A DNA stretch of 64,000 bases, from positions 1,612,001 through 1,676,000 of the forward strand of contig JAFCMP010000445.1 in the NCBI GenBank assembly GCA_017506865.1. The letters run 5' to 3'. The translations under genes were made by a program, and so were the position numbers. Origin of the DNA: Tribonema minus. Its lineage: Eukaryota > Sar > Xanthophyceae > Tribonematales > Tribonemataceae. Of the stretch, positions 1 through 12,134 are shown piece by piece (positions within the stretch are counted from its first letter, which is position 1; the number at the start of each line of letters is the position of its first letter). The notes under the pieces are model-generated. The model was not told where the DNA came from. It did no database searches and was given only the letters and a program-made list of their open reading frames with translations.

Positions 1-1709
1 ATCTGCAGCACGCACCCCAGAGTCCTTGACCCCCCCCCCCCCCCCCCCCCAGTGTACCCACGTCAGTCAATTCAACATGTCATCCCTGAGCAGTGTTCAG
101 TAAACATGCGCGTTGCATTGTCTCCGTGCGTGTCATCGTAGCAGCGCGACCACCACAGAACACGCTTCAGAGCGGCCATCCATGTACATAACACCAACAT
201 TTGTGCAATTGCGGAGGCGCCGTTCCTACTGTGAGTCAGATGCAGGCTGAGTCTACCTGGAGGTAACTCCTTTTAACAAAACTGAGACAGACAGCACGGT
301 GAGACTCTGTTCGTCCTTGTTGACGATGGACTTTCTGTTGCCGCTGTTTGTCACGCCCCTGCACAAGTCCCACGCACGCTTCGGGTGACACAGCTCATGA
401 TGCACCTGCTCACGGGCAGATGCTGCTGTGACTATTGCTTTAAAATGCGGGTCGCGACACTGGGGGTATTCTTTGATGCGGGTCGCGGCACTGGGGTCGC
501 CATGATCAGTCTCAAAGCTCGCCGGTGCGCATGCTGTCTCCAGTCGATGGCGTGCCGTCATCGTTGCGCTGCTTGCCGCGGCACAGCTGCACAATGCGCT
601 CGGGAGCTGCGGCTTCTTTTCCAGGGCAGGGGATGGAGGCGCTGGACGCGGGGTCACTGCAAAGGTGACTGCAAAGGTGAGGGGCGGCTTGGCAGCGCAC
701 GCGCTGGCATGAGGTCTTGGGGGTGGTTGGGGTGGGGGTGTTCGGGGGGAGGGGGGGGGGGCTTCCCCCTTCCAGCGGCACATCCGCGCACATCAGGTCG
801 CCGCAGTCATGCGAAGAGGGGCGCGAGGGGAGGGAGGATTGGGGGGTCGCAACACGTTTTCAGCAGGCGGATTGGCCTGAGGCGACTGATCAAGTCATCT
901 TTGTCCTGACCAATCGAAAGTCATCTCCGCCCTGACCATCTCAAGCCAAGAACTAAGACCGACAAGCGACAGTTTCACGTGGATTGAAACGGCATTTCGA
1001 GCAGTCAAGCATGTACTTTGGACTACTTCGAGATAGTGAAAACATTGCACGACAACCGAGAGTCTGTGGGGGCTGTCAATCTGCGGTAGCTAGCACGCGC
1101 GCACGCTAGCACAGCACCGTGCCCATACAAAGTGCATAGGGAAAAGGAGGTGGCTGCAAGGTGAAACACAAACCTTGTCCGTGAAGAGAGATAGAACAAA
1201 GGCAGACCTGCACGTGCCAGCCCAGCTTCAAGTTACTGGGTCACCTATGCCACAGAGATGTGAACATATCTCAAAAAAATAAGCTCTTCAAGACAAAAAT
1301 ACCATAGCATTCGTGAAATAAAATTAGTTCAGAACAACCTAAGTGCTGAAAGTTGTTTGCCGTGCTGTGGTGTGATCCGAGCATCATGTCCTGCTATCTT
1401 TCAAACACATAACACACGGGTGCTTCAGGAGACGATGGGCATCATATGCTGCCTTGCTGACTGCACAGGATGTGACAAATTTGCAGCAAAATTTTTAAGT
1501 CGAACTGCTCGTACAGGAAGCGCTGGACAACAGCGGCGCCGCGTCAGGGAAAAGAACTCTAGGGCAAGCCCAACCTGCAGCACGGCGCTCTTCTGAGCCA
1601 TTACGTCTGGCTATTCAGAACAACAAGGCACAGAGGCACACACGCGCACGGGTTTCGGTTTCCCGGCAAACTTCAACTTCACCTGCAACTTCAACGCTAG
1701 AGTTGAACT
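1..1709. other. no gene recognised (left edge)
   Basis: I see no convincing gene here. There is a C homopolymer near 31-50, a G-rich stretch near 717-765, and open frames on both strands that are short, low-complexity and without recognisable motifs. Confidence 0.5.
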
Positions 1710-3524
1710 ATGACCCACAAAAGTGCATCACAAAACAGCGTCTTCGGCATGAGTGGGGTCACGATGGGTCAGCCGGTCTGTGAGGCGGGCCTGCCTCCAT
1801 TTCGGCGTGAAGTGCAAGCTGTGTTGCCAGGCTTAGCGCAGATGGTGCCGTCGACGGGTGTCGACAGTGATGCGCGCACGGGAGCGATTGAAGTGACTCA
1901 AGGTCGGAAGTGCGCTGTTGCAGCAGCAGAAACGGATTGTGGTGCAGCTGGCGGAGCTCTTGCAGCAGCAAGAGGAGCTGGAGGAGCAACAGGAGCAACA
2001 ACAGCGTCAACAGTACACGCAACAGCAACAACAGCAGCACCTTTGCCTGCTGCTGGAAGAAAACCGGCAGCAGCGCGTCACAATTCAGCAAATGAGAGAA
2101 GAGCGAGGTGTCGAAATCCAAGAACTGCAACAGGAGAACGGGCGGCAGCAGGAAAGGGTGAGGGAGCTTGCGGAGGAGAACAGGCAGCTGAGGGTCGCCA
2201 TTCACAGTCAGCGGGGCGCGATGGAAGCCGAGCAGCGGCAGCATCACGTTGCCACAAATTGGCAGTGTGGAGACGGGATGCAGCGACAGGCTGCAATGGG
2301 TGAATGGAAGCGGCAGCTCGACAGGTAACAGACAGGGTGCAGACAGCGCACGGATCGGCAATCAGCACGCAGCGGCAACAGAAGCAAGGTGCAGGCATAC
2401 GTGCACCGCAGTTGCCAATGCGAGCTGCCGCCAGCAGCAGTGGTAACAGCAACGCTCGTGCAGGGGTTGTTGGTAGAGGGGAAGGGGAGGTGTTGACTGC
2501 AGGTGATGCCGCCATAGGCGATGACGACTGCAGCGGCGACGAATACAGCATCCATTCTCTGGATGTTGACGCCGACGTTAACAGCGTCAGCCAAGAGGTG
2601 GCTGAGAACAGCTGTCATGAAAGCGAGACGAACACCAACGCTGGTGGCACCTGCAGCGGCAGCTCAGGCGCCTCCAACAGCCCCTACATCAACAGCCACT
2701 GCGGGGAGCGTATTGGAGCCACATGCGACGAGCGTGTGTTAGCTGGCGATAGCAGCAATGCAGGCAGCGACGCCAGGGACTCCGACAGCAGCAACAATTT
2801 CGAGCCGGCGAGGAAGTCCGCACGCATCGCCGGTGTTGCAAGCGGCGCACCTCGCCGACGTGCAGCAGCCATAGCGTCGCGATCGCGCGCTGCCACTGGC
2901 AGCGCTGCAGGGGCAGCTGGGACAGGGAAGGGCAGAGGAAGTAAAAGGTGCCCACAAACGAAACAGCAGCGCAAATTGTGCCAGCACGGCCGGCGACGTT
3001 ATGTGTGCAAGGAGTGTGGTGGTGCGGGGATCTGCGAGCACGGCAGGCACCGGCGCAAGTGTAAGGACTGTGGGGGGCCAGGGATATGCGAGCACGGCAG
3101 GGAGCGCCGCGCTTGCAAGGAGTGTGGCGGTCTGGGGATATGCGAGCACGGCAGGCGACGGCACCAGTGCAAGGACTGTGGTGGCGCCGGCATGTGTGAG
3201 CACGGCAAGCAGCGTGGCCGCTGCAAAGAGTGCGGGGGGGCAGCGATATGTGAGCACGGCAGGGAGCGCTACAGGTGCAAGGACTGTGGTGGTGCGGGGA
3301 TATGCGAGCACGGCAGGCGGCGGTATCAGTGCAAGGACTGTGGGGGGTCGGGCGTTTGCGAGCACAACAGGCTGCGGTACCACTGCAAGGAGTGTGGCGG
3401 CGCGGGCATATGCGAGCATGGCAAGCGGCGTAACGACTGCAGGGATTGTGGTGGTGCCTTCGTATGCGAGCATAACAAGCGGCGCAGCCGTTGCGATGAC
3501 AGCAAACAGCGCCGCGATACATGA
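1710..3524 (+). CDS. coiled-coil protein with ten EHGR zinc-ribbon-like repeats
   Basis: The C-terminal part (frame of 2304-3524, stop at 3522) carries ten tandem 18-residue repeats of the form ICEHGRxRxxCK[DE]CGGAG, from about 2974 to 3510. Each has a CxH and a CxxC pair, so metal binding is likely. An acidic/serine-rich then basic stretch (RKSARIAG, RGSKRCPQ) precedes them and could be a nuclear signal. A Gln/Glu-rich coiled coil lies upstream in another frame (about 1897-2324) and ends at a good donor, ACAG^GTAACA at 2325. Several in-phase acceptors follow, for example near 2365 or 2434-2440, so the two parts are probably exons of one gene. The true start is uncertain; the ATG at 1710 is only a candidate. 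Similar EHGR repeat proteins occur in oomycetes and algae from memory; no function is known to me. Partners could be nucleic acid or protein. Confidence 0.6.
2974..3510 (+). repeat. in-frame 54-bp tandem repeat (10 units)
   Basis: Ten units encode C-E-H-G-R-x-R-x-x-C-K-[DE]-C-G-G. Units alternate KEC and KDC but keep all Cys and His. The last unit is degenerate (CDDS instead of CxxC). Codon choice differs between units, so the array is old or under selection rather than newly expanded. Confidence 0.85.
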
Positions 3525-5123
3525 AGGCACTCCAGTATCATGCATCGTGTCAATCTCTTCCGGAAATGCCACACTGCCTCTGTCACATCTGCCAGCTTCT
3601 CACGTTTTGTTTCTCGACTGCCACTGGTGTCGGCATGCCACCATGTTCGCATCGGCTTCAGCTTGAGTCGCTTCGCCTGATTTGCTGCTTGCATCCCGTC
3701 TGCATAAATCGTATCAGATTCATCTGCTTTACAACACACCAGCCTGCGCGCTCTTGCAAATGCGTGCCAAGCACATGTGACTGTGTGTGGTACAATTTCG
3801 TGCTCTGGCAACATTGCTGCGCACACATCAGGTAAATGCACAGTGTGTTCCCCAGGGGTAGGGCAACGGCATAGTTCTCTGGCTGGTTCTTCTTTAGTGT
3901 TCTGGTCCCCGCAACGCCTCATGCCAGCAATGAAACCACGAAACCTCGAGGCGCCTGCGGCCAGGCGCAAGTCACACCTCAATCGCAGCAACTTGTTGAT
4001 CACCTTTGTGAACTGAGAGAATGTTTACGACTGGACGTACAACCTTGATGCTGTCTCTTTCGCAACGGCCATGGTTTGCACGACAAGTGATGTGCCTCAC
4101 ATTTTCAATAGATGATCTTCAACTTTTAAATAGCTCGGGGATTTCAACAAAGTTGCCAAGGGGGTGGGGGGGTGGATGAAACTGCCAGTGGAGAGTCATC
4201 GCGTGAACCATGGTATCCGATGCTGCTCCCGCTTAGTTGTGCGTTTGGGGTGTACACATGCAGCCGCCACCAGCGTTACGTTCCAAAGTCAGCAGAACGC
4301 AGCATCACAGCTTGTGTAAGTGTGGCTGAGATGCCAATGCCTTGAAAGCAGACAGCAGTGGGCACTGCAGCAGCGAGCCGCCTGTGCTATTGTGCGGAGT
4401 TGGGGCTTTGCGGAGCTGCGTTGAACGCGTTTGACTGCCTATGTGACAGGGCTGCTCAGGCTTGCCAGGCAATCAAGCAGACGAGGGTGACTTAGGACGG
4501 GGAGCGGGGCAGCAGAAGTGGGGCAGCCTGGCAATCAATTTTGACACGATGCAGACCTTCACCCCTCACAACTCTGCATTCGGATCTCAGTAGAAAGGGT
4601 CCCTCCCTGAGGCCCTTCGAGGCTCCTGAAACCATACCCGTCATGGAGAAGCACTACTAAGAACACTACACACTAGATTACTTTACTGACAAAAGTGTTT
4701 TAGGCACCTGGTCATCAATTTTAATTAATAAATAAAATTACAGCAAGAAAAGAGTAAGTAACGTCGCTGAGCCTAAAAGCAAGTCCAGCTCTTGAACTAC
4801 AGACTGGCCAGATTTGCCTCCCCTAGTGAGGTGCCGAAAGCAGTGAGATGTGCAAAGTAGTGATGATGAAGCAATACAGCTCGAGCTCGCATTGTCGCTT
4901 TGCTGCACGGGGCGCTTGTGAGCACGTCAAAGGCTTGAATCACCATGCGCTGTTGCAAGCGCGTCTAACGCTTGGTATCGTGAATTGCTCGCAACCAGAA
5001 ACTAAAAAGGATCGGGTAAAAAACTCGCCAAGTGTCTTCAGAGACACTGTGTACGGCTACTCTCGAGATCGAATACGCATGCAGACACACGCTTAAGCTT
5101 ATGTACATGAAGCAGCGCGCTGG
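3525..5123. other. intergenic, nothing recognised
   Basis: No coding signal that I trust. A short AT-rich island (about 4680-4760) stands out from the GC-rich surroundings and may hold 3' end or regulatory signals, but no specific motif can be supported. Confidence 0.4.
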
Positions 5124-7675
5124 TCAGGCCGCATCTACCGCTGGTGCCAGGGCTGCGGCGGCGCGCGCGCACTCATCCCACACACCTCCATGCCCCTTGT
5201 GCGCCTCGCCCGCAGCCGCCACAGCCGCTTCCGCGCCCGCTGCCCGCAGCCGCCGGCGGTTGTCTGGGTCGCCGGCAGCCAGGCAGCCCACAGCACGTGC
5301 CGCCGCCTCCGCCACGCCCTCGTCAGAGCGGTGCGCAGCCATGGCCGCCACCAGTGCCTCGCAGGCACCCGCGGCCCCGCACCGGCTGCAGTTCTCGGGG
5401 TGGCCGTCTGTCAGCTCGAGCAAGGCGACGGCTGCGTGCCAGCACACGTCCGGTGCCTTTCCGTCCGGGTCACTTTTGCCCTCGGCGCAGGCCTGCAGCG
5501 CCACCGTCAAGACGGCGCACGCGCCCGCCGTGCCCAGCCGGGTCCGCCCCTCTGGGCAGTCGTGGGCCAGGTGGGCGATGGCGGCGACGCTGCTGATGAG
5601 CCCGCGCAGCCTGCAGCCGCCCGCGTCGCCGCACGCCTCCACCACAGCCTCGCACGCGCCGGCAGCGACCGCGGCGCGCCTGCCGTCGGCGCAGCCGCGT
5701 GCAAGGGCGGCGACAGCGCCCGCACAGGCGTGCGCCGCAGAGCCGCCGGGTTGCGCACGGCGCAGCGCCGCCACAAGTGCCCTGCACGCGCCGCCAGCCC
5801 TCAGCAGCCTCTTGTTTGCCGCACACTGCTGCGCCAGCGCCTCAGCTGCCATGGCGGACATGCCCACGACGACGGGGCGGTCAGCGTGCTCCTGCAGGGC
5901 ATGGCACGCCACCCAGCACGCCCCTGCCTTGCCCAGCCGGCCCTGGTTTGCGGCGTGGCAGCCGGCCGCCAGGCGGTCCATGGCCACCAGCCCTCCCGCA
6001 CGTGCAATCATGGGCCCCGCGGGCGATTTCAGTGCGGCGACAACGCCGGCGCAGGCACCTGCCGCGCCCAGTCGGTCCTGGTTCGAGCGTTGCTCCGCCG
6101 CGCCACAGCACAGGCCAATGATGGCTATAACGCAGTCGCACTGCAGCGACGCCTGGCCCTGCTTGTTGGCGCGACGCAGCTCCTCCGCCACCAGCTCGCA
6201 TGCCCCCGCCGCCCCCAGCTGGGCGGCGCTGAGCGCGCCGCCCTGCAGGCCGCACAGGCTGGCGACAGCCGCCCCCGCGGCCGCCCGAACGTGCACTTGC
6301 GCCCACGGCGCGCGGCGCCATGCCGCTAGTACCTCCTCGCATGCCCATGCGTTCACGAGGCGCACGCGGTTGGTCGCATGGCGATCTGCGAGCGCGGCGA
6401 CTGCGCGTGCCGCCCACCGCTGCGCGGGGAGGAAGTTGGAGTGCCGTTGCAGCGCCTCAACTGCGGCCTCGCACGCGCCCGCCCCACCGAGCGCGTCCTG
6501 CTGGTCCACGTGGCGACCCTTCCCGGCGCCGATGAGCGCGCACACCACGAACCAGCCGCCAGAATGCGCCGCCGCGCTGTCGGCGAGCGTCGCCGCCAGC
6601 GCGCGCACGATGCCCACGCCCGCTGCGGCCGCCGGCGCGGCCCTGAAGTGGCGCAGCACGGCGGCGTGCGATGCTGCGCCGGCTGGCTTGGTGCGGCGAA
6701 GGATGAACGAGGCGCAGTCCACCGCCGCGGCTGTCACGCCTTGGTCCTGCGCGTGTGCCGTGAGCGCCATCGCCATCGCGTCGCACACGCCGTGCCGCGC
6801 CATGTCCGCCGCCAGATCGGCGGCAGGGTTGGCGCGCAGCAGCGTGCTGAGCGCGCTAAGGGCCAGGCGCTGCATCGCGGGGTGTGTCGCGTGCTGCTGG
6901 GCCAGGCGCAGGACCGGCCGCCATGCCACCGCCACGGTGCGTGCGCCCTCCACCACGGCTTCCATCGCGTCCAGCTGTACTCTGTAGTTGGGCACTGCGA
7001 ACGCCTCTGCCGGCAAGATGGGCGCCAGCGCCAGCGCCTTGCGGATGCGGGTGCGGTACCACCCCTGCCACATGAAGCGGGGCTTGCGCTCGCGCAGCCA
7101 CTGGAGCACAGGGACGTGGCCGCTCAGCGCGGCCAGCCAGCAGGCGGAGGTGTCAATAGGGCAGCCCTGGTTGCACGCCCAGACCAGTGTGTCGACCTGA
7201 CCGTGCGCGGCAGCCGCTGCCGGGGTGGCGGCGTCCCACTCGAAGGCTTGCTCGCCGGTGCGCAGCAGCTGCAGCAGCTCCAGTTGTCCCTGCGCCGCCA
7301 AGCACTCGCAGATGCGTGCGCCTGGGCACCCCTGCTGCCGAGCCCAGCGGCACAGGGTGTGAGTGCGGCACACAGTCCTAAAGGAGGTGTCATTGCTTAG
7401 GAGCACTTGCTGCTGCCTCTTCCACCCTTTGGACACACTGGCCAGCATCAAGTAGTGACCCGGGCCCACGAACTGCATAGCCTCTCTCCACACGCTGAAG
7501 CCGCCATCAGCACCGTCGCCGCCGGCGCCTGCAAAGGGACCGCAACCAGTATGGATGGGGGGCGTGTGAGCCTCGGTACTACGAGGGAGGGCACTGGAGT
7601 GCCAATGCGCTCTCAGACCCGTGGCAGCGACCACCTGTGGAGCCTACCTTCAACAGCACCATGCTCGCTCGCCAT
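5124..7675 (-). CDS. F-box-like / ankyrin / armadillo-repeat protein
   Basis: Two exons: 7675-7648 (starts MASEHGAVE) and 7528-5124, joined in phase across an intron with donor GTAGGC and acceptor TTTGCAG; total 810 aa. After the short N-terminus comes an F-box-like motif (FVGPGHYLMLASVSKGWK). Two or three ankyrin-like units follow (AAQGQLELLQLLR, ALSGHVPVLQWLRE). About 550 residues of armadillo/HEAT-like repeats then run to the C-terminus; most carry the signature LGAAGACEAVV. The F-box-like and ANK layout is familiar from heterokont algae. The ARM extension makes a protein-interaction scaffold, perhaps an SCF-type ubiquitin-ligase adaptor; that role is inferred. The second exon is over 70% GC, which explains large spurious antisense frames. 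An in-frame extension of exon 2 to 7634 has no ATG start and is less likely. Confidence 0.85.
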
Positions 7676-10600
7676 GGTGAGGTCGTCCTGTCCAGCGTGT
7701 GGCCTGGGTCGGCTGTCACAGTGCTCAGGCTGATAAAGTGGCGGCATCAAACAGCTCGCGAGAAGTCCAACAGTTGCAGCGATGGCCACTGGCAGCTGCC
7801 TTCAGAAAGCCAGCGGCAGTTGCAGATGCTCCTCACCTGCTTCGAGCGCATGAGGGGGTTGGAGGACGGCACGGGCGTCAACGTGAGGAACAGGATCGGC
7901 GCGCACACACTTAGCGGAGGGCGCCACTTTGATGACGGCAACAACGGGCAGACGTGCTCCGAGATCACATGATATGTGTACCCTGCGGCGGCGCCCACCG
8001 GCGTGCCGACACCGCCAGCGCTATGGAGGCGATTGCGCCTTCGTTGGACAAAAACAATGTTGTATTCCCAGAGGCAGCGTGTCGTCTGAAGCACGCCTCA
8101 CCTGTGTCTGAAGGGAGCAGTCGTGTGACCTTTGGCACGTCGCTGACGGCGACCCTGCCACCAGTGGCCCCCCCTGCCACACCACTCGCCCCCGTCAGCA
8201 GCAACTCTACCGCTTTACCACCACAGTGACTGCCACTAAGACCAAGCATGGAACTCGTCAAGCCATCTCGCTCTTTCTCAAACGACGCACCTGTGCCTAG
8301 GCAGTGTTGACGTGGGCTTTGTCCACCCCCTGTCCTCCTGGGCACCGGTGCTAGCTTGGTTGCCTCGACCCCTCGTGCTCCCAGGCAGCCGCTGTTTCCT
8401 GCTGCCTCAGAATGCAGCGATGGGGGGGGCAAGTGTGCGTTAGAAGCAAACACTTCGTCTAGAGTCGAAAAACAGTATGCAAACACCATCAATCGCAGAC
8501 TATAGTACGAAGCGCTTGAGCGCCTTTGAGTCTTTGAAGTCACTCTGTTCATTCAATGAGCACAATAAGTTTCGAGGTGGAGCACGGTGTGCATGTTTGA
8601 TGCTTGATTCAGTGACTCTGTACATACTCTTCGAGTCAGGTGTTGGCAGCAGAGTCAATTCTCTCAACCGCACGCCGCAAGCTCACACCGTCAACAGGCT
8701 CAAGTGCACGCCGCGCTAAGCTGTCTGACACAGCGCCGCTTGCGTGATGGGCTCCAGTGCACGCCATGGCACCCTGCCTGATGCAAGAGCGCCCATGTAC
8801 GCAATGGATGCTAGCGCACGCCTGCTGTGCGCGGACATGATTGCATTGATGGCACCGCTGACTCAAATCGTCTTGTGTCACTCACCCTTGTCTTTGTGCG
8901 ATGCCGTAGCGCACTGCACCAATGCCGCTTGTGTGAATGGACCTGAATGTGCACTGACTGACTGCACTGCGTGATGCCATGAGTCGCTTGCGTCAACAGG
9001 CTCGAGTGTGCGCTTGTGTACTGCTTGGCACGGCTAATCAAAGCACATGTGTCACTCACCCGTGAGCAATGCACCGTCTGTCAGCACGTGTGCCACGTCC
9101 CACTGCTGCTGCGCACGCAAGGCTGCCGTTGCTATGTTGCCGCTCCTGTGTGAGAGCAGCGTTCCGCGTAACACGGTCGTTGCTGGAGAGGAGCAGCAGT
9201 TGCAGCGCAGCGCAAAGCACACGTGACCGTTGTGATGTCTGCAGCAAGCTGCATGTGGCGCCTTCGCGCGGCTTGCATCAGCGGCCTAGAAAGCACGGCG
9301 TCGCGGCATATTGTGTGGCCCACGCCACCGCTTGCGTTTATGGGCTCGATGAAAGCACACTGCAGCACACTGTGCGGCGCCGCGCTGCTGCTTGTGCCAG
9401 CGGCTAAGTCTGTGGCACGCGCCGCAGCACACTGCGTGCCGCCGCCGCGCCGCTCTGCGCTTTGCATCAACACTCACCCCTTGCGCTGTGCCCGCCGCCG
9501 CTGCTGCGCAGCTGTCCCGCCTGCGCCGTGCCCGCCAACCGTTGCTAGCAGCTTGTCCCTCTTGCCTGGAGAGAGTGGCAGTTACACATGTCGGTTGCAG
9601 GAGATTGAAGGCACAGCGCTGAGTGTCATTGACACGGCAGTGCCAACGCAGTAGCCAATGCCACCGAGTTCGCCGGCAGCAGCAGCAAGTACTGCTTCCA
9701 TCGGCAGTCAGTGTGTAGGGCAGAAGAAGCAGCAGACTTGGCTAACCCAGACAACCGCTGTTGCAAGTGAAGCTGCACCCCGCACCCCTGCTGCCCTGCT
9801 GCTGCTGCTGCCAGGCCTGGATGCAGCAAGCCGCCAGCGTCAGGCAGCAGCCGGCGCCCGCCCAGTGTGCCTCTCTCGCACTCACACACGCCAGCGCCAT
9901 CGCCTCGCCCCCTGCGCAAATTTGATGGGGTTGCAAGAAAAGTTGAAGAAGGTCTGTGGCGCCTGATGGGCAACGCACCTGTGCAAGGCTGTGCCAGGGA
10001 AAGCAGTAGCCTCCTGCCCCACTCTGGTAGCGCGGTGGCCCTCGCCTATCGCCCCCTGCCGCTGCTGTGGTGTGAGTTGCTGCTGCTGTCCGGGCGAATA
10101 CGCGTATTTGACGCAAACCGCTGATTGCGTCTGACGCAATGGCGCCGCCCCCTTAGACGCAATGCCTTGGCGTCTCCACAGCGCTCCCACACTGAGCCCA
10201 CTGATGATCTACTAGAAGTGCGACTCGCTGAAAAACGTTTCGGGAACGGCTCTCTTCAAACCGCCAACATCAACATCGAAATCTACACACACAGCAAGCA
10301 GCTGCGGAATTCGATGCTGCGTTGTCTCATTCGCTGCACCAAGCAGCAGCTGCCGACAGAAACATCAGCAACCTCGCAGCGCGCTGATGTCGCGATGTCT
10401 GGGGACTGCCGTGAAAGAGTGGTTGAGATGTGCCTGAGGACGCAGCAACATCAGTACCGCACTCTCGTACTCCACACCGCAACCGCAACCCTGCCCCTAA
10501 TTCTACCCCAAGTGACGTGCTTGCACTGCACGTGAGCAATGACGAACAGAGCAGACACTGACACCCACAGCAGCACTCCAGCAAGTGTGTGTGTGTGTAT

Positions 10601-12134
10601 CAGGCTATCCCTCACTCTTAAAACAAGGAAGGCCCTCCCTTAATCCTCCGGAGGTAGGGGACGAGGGACCCATACCTATAGTGTAGAGGAGGCTAGCAAG
10701 GGGTAAGCTGCGCTCAAAGCGGGTCACAGACCATCGCTCCCACCTCAGCAATGGTTTTTGAACGTGCGCCAAATGCTGCTTTGCGTTGAATCTGTGAGCA
10801 TCAAAACACGTACTACAGGTTGCAAGCATGAGTTCTGCCTTCCTATGAGACGTTTGTGTTTCTACGTAAGCACATCCGAGCACCACGTTGTTTACTTAGC
10901 AGCAACTTTAAAGCCGTTACGCACAACTTTCACTTCCTGAGGAGAAGCGGACCATGATGAGAGCGCCTGCAGGCCCGTGAAGCGTGGCCGCAGGCTTGAG
11001 ACTGCAATACGACACGTGCCAAGCGTCAATACGCTGCACGCGCTTAGCGTCGCATCTGCAGTGTTTATGCTTCGATTTCTATGGTTTGCGTGAATCTCAA
11101 CAAGGTGCTCGCGTTTGTTTTTTCGCCCCTTGTGACACTGCAATTTTGCGCTACGAGACGCCAAGCCTGAAGCAAGGAACGCGTTTGAGATGCGGCATCA
11201 GAGCCCCATATCAGCGCGTGTATACACCCAAGCACATTGCCTCATAACTGTTACCAAGGCATGCTGCCTGAGACACAGGTATTCTAAAGTGGCGCGCGCT
11301 CAGTCCTGCAGGCAAGTTTGCAAGACTTGGCATGTACTCAGTGCAGGGATTCAAATCACTTTCAAGGCTCACTCTCACTCCCCCGCAGCGACATGTTCAT
11401 TTGTCTGATGTGCGCACACTGGCATGGTGGGGGGGGGGCAAGGATTCTTTTGGGGGGAAGGGGGGGGGGCTGTACTTTATGAGGCATCATACAATTGATG
11501 CACATGTACATAACAAAATATACGCAGAAGCAAGACATAGTTGTACACACACCAGGTGTAGATGCACGTGCAGCACAAGCAGCATAGATCCCGCATTCGA
11601 GCAGTCACAAGAGCAGCGCAGGCATGACAAACAACACACGCAGATATATGTGCGAGTTCATTACTTTCATGCATGCCACGGTGTGTCTGCGAGCGTGCAT
11701 GTATGCACTTGCTTTGTATATTCATGGCATTGCGTGCGTCCTCATACTACAGTACGCTTGTCATTGCCCATGTGCCTGCACTACGTGCTCTGCAGCTTTG
11801 TACATGCCCCCACTGCCTCGCCTGCGCTTACAGACGTGCCCTGTGGCGTGCCACAAGGTGTCGTCATGCTGCAGGCCTTGCATGCCGGCACACCTTCAAG
11901 TTGCTCATGCTGTGTGCTTCACGTTGAGACCTAAAATGTGCTTGTACCTTCAGGAGGCTCCCTCGTGCTGGCCCGTATGCCAGCTCAGACCTTACTTACA
12001 ACCCCCTAAAGTAGCGTGATGATAGGCAATCACAAGTGTAGTACCTTATGCATGTCCCCCCCCTCGGCCTTATGGAAACCCCACTGCAACCCCCTCCCTG
12101 TGCCCACCTGTGGCGGCCGCGCGGCCACCGCGCC
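7676..12134. other. 4.4 kb without a recognised gene
   Basis: Frames here are short and lack domain motifs. Visible content: degenerate tandem repeats at 8640-9480; a cluster of TTGCGTC/GACGCAA half-sites at 10107-10170 in both orientations; a TG run near 10588; G homopolymers at 11433 and 11460. A gene with small exons could be hidden, but I cannot support one. Confidence 0.4.
8640..9480. repeat. degenerate tandem repeat region
   Basis: A phrase resembling GCTTGCGT-CA-GGCTC-AGTGCACGC recurs about every 70-110 bp (for example near 8690, 8738, 8930, 8985, 9270, 9328 and 9390) with many substitutions. It looks like an old minisatellite-like array. It could also be echoes of the junction type described elsewhere in this window, from a gene not recognised. 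Confidence 0.45.

Noticed and set aside
2974-3510. EsV-1-7 type repeats
   Set aside because: The Cys/His spacing (CxxC, five residues, CxH, six residues, C) differs from the EsV-1-7 pattern as I know it.
5032-7400. Large open frames on the + strand across the F-box/ANK/ARM gene (up to about 650 aa)
   Set aside because: They are antisense shadows of a GC-rich exon, with low-complexity Ala/Arg/Pro composition and no motifs. The minus strand has domains and splice signals.
9056-9660. Open frames on both strands at 9.0-9.7 kb as a gene
   Set aside because: They follow degenerate repeats and have no motif or credible splice structure.
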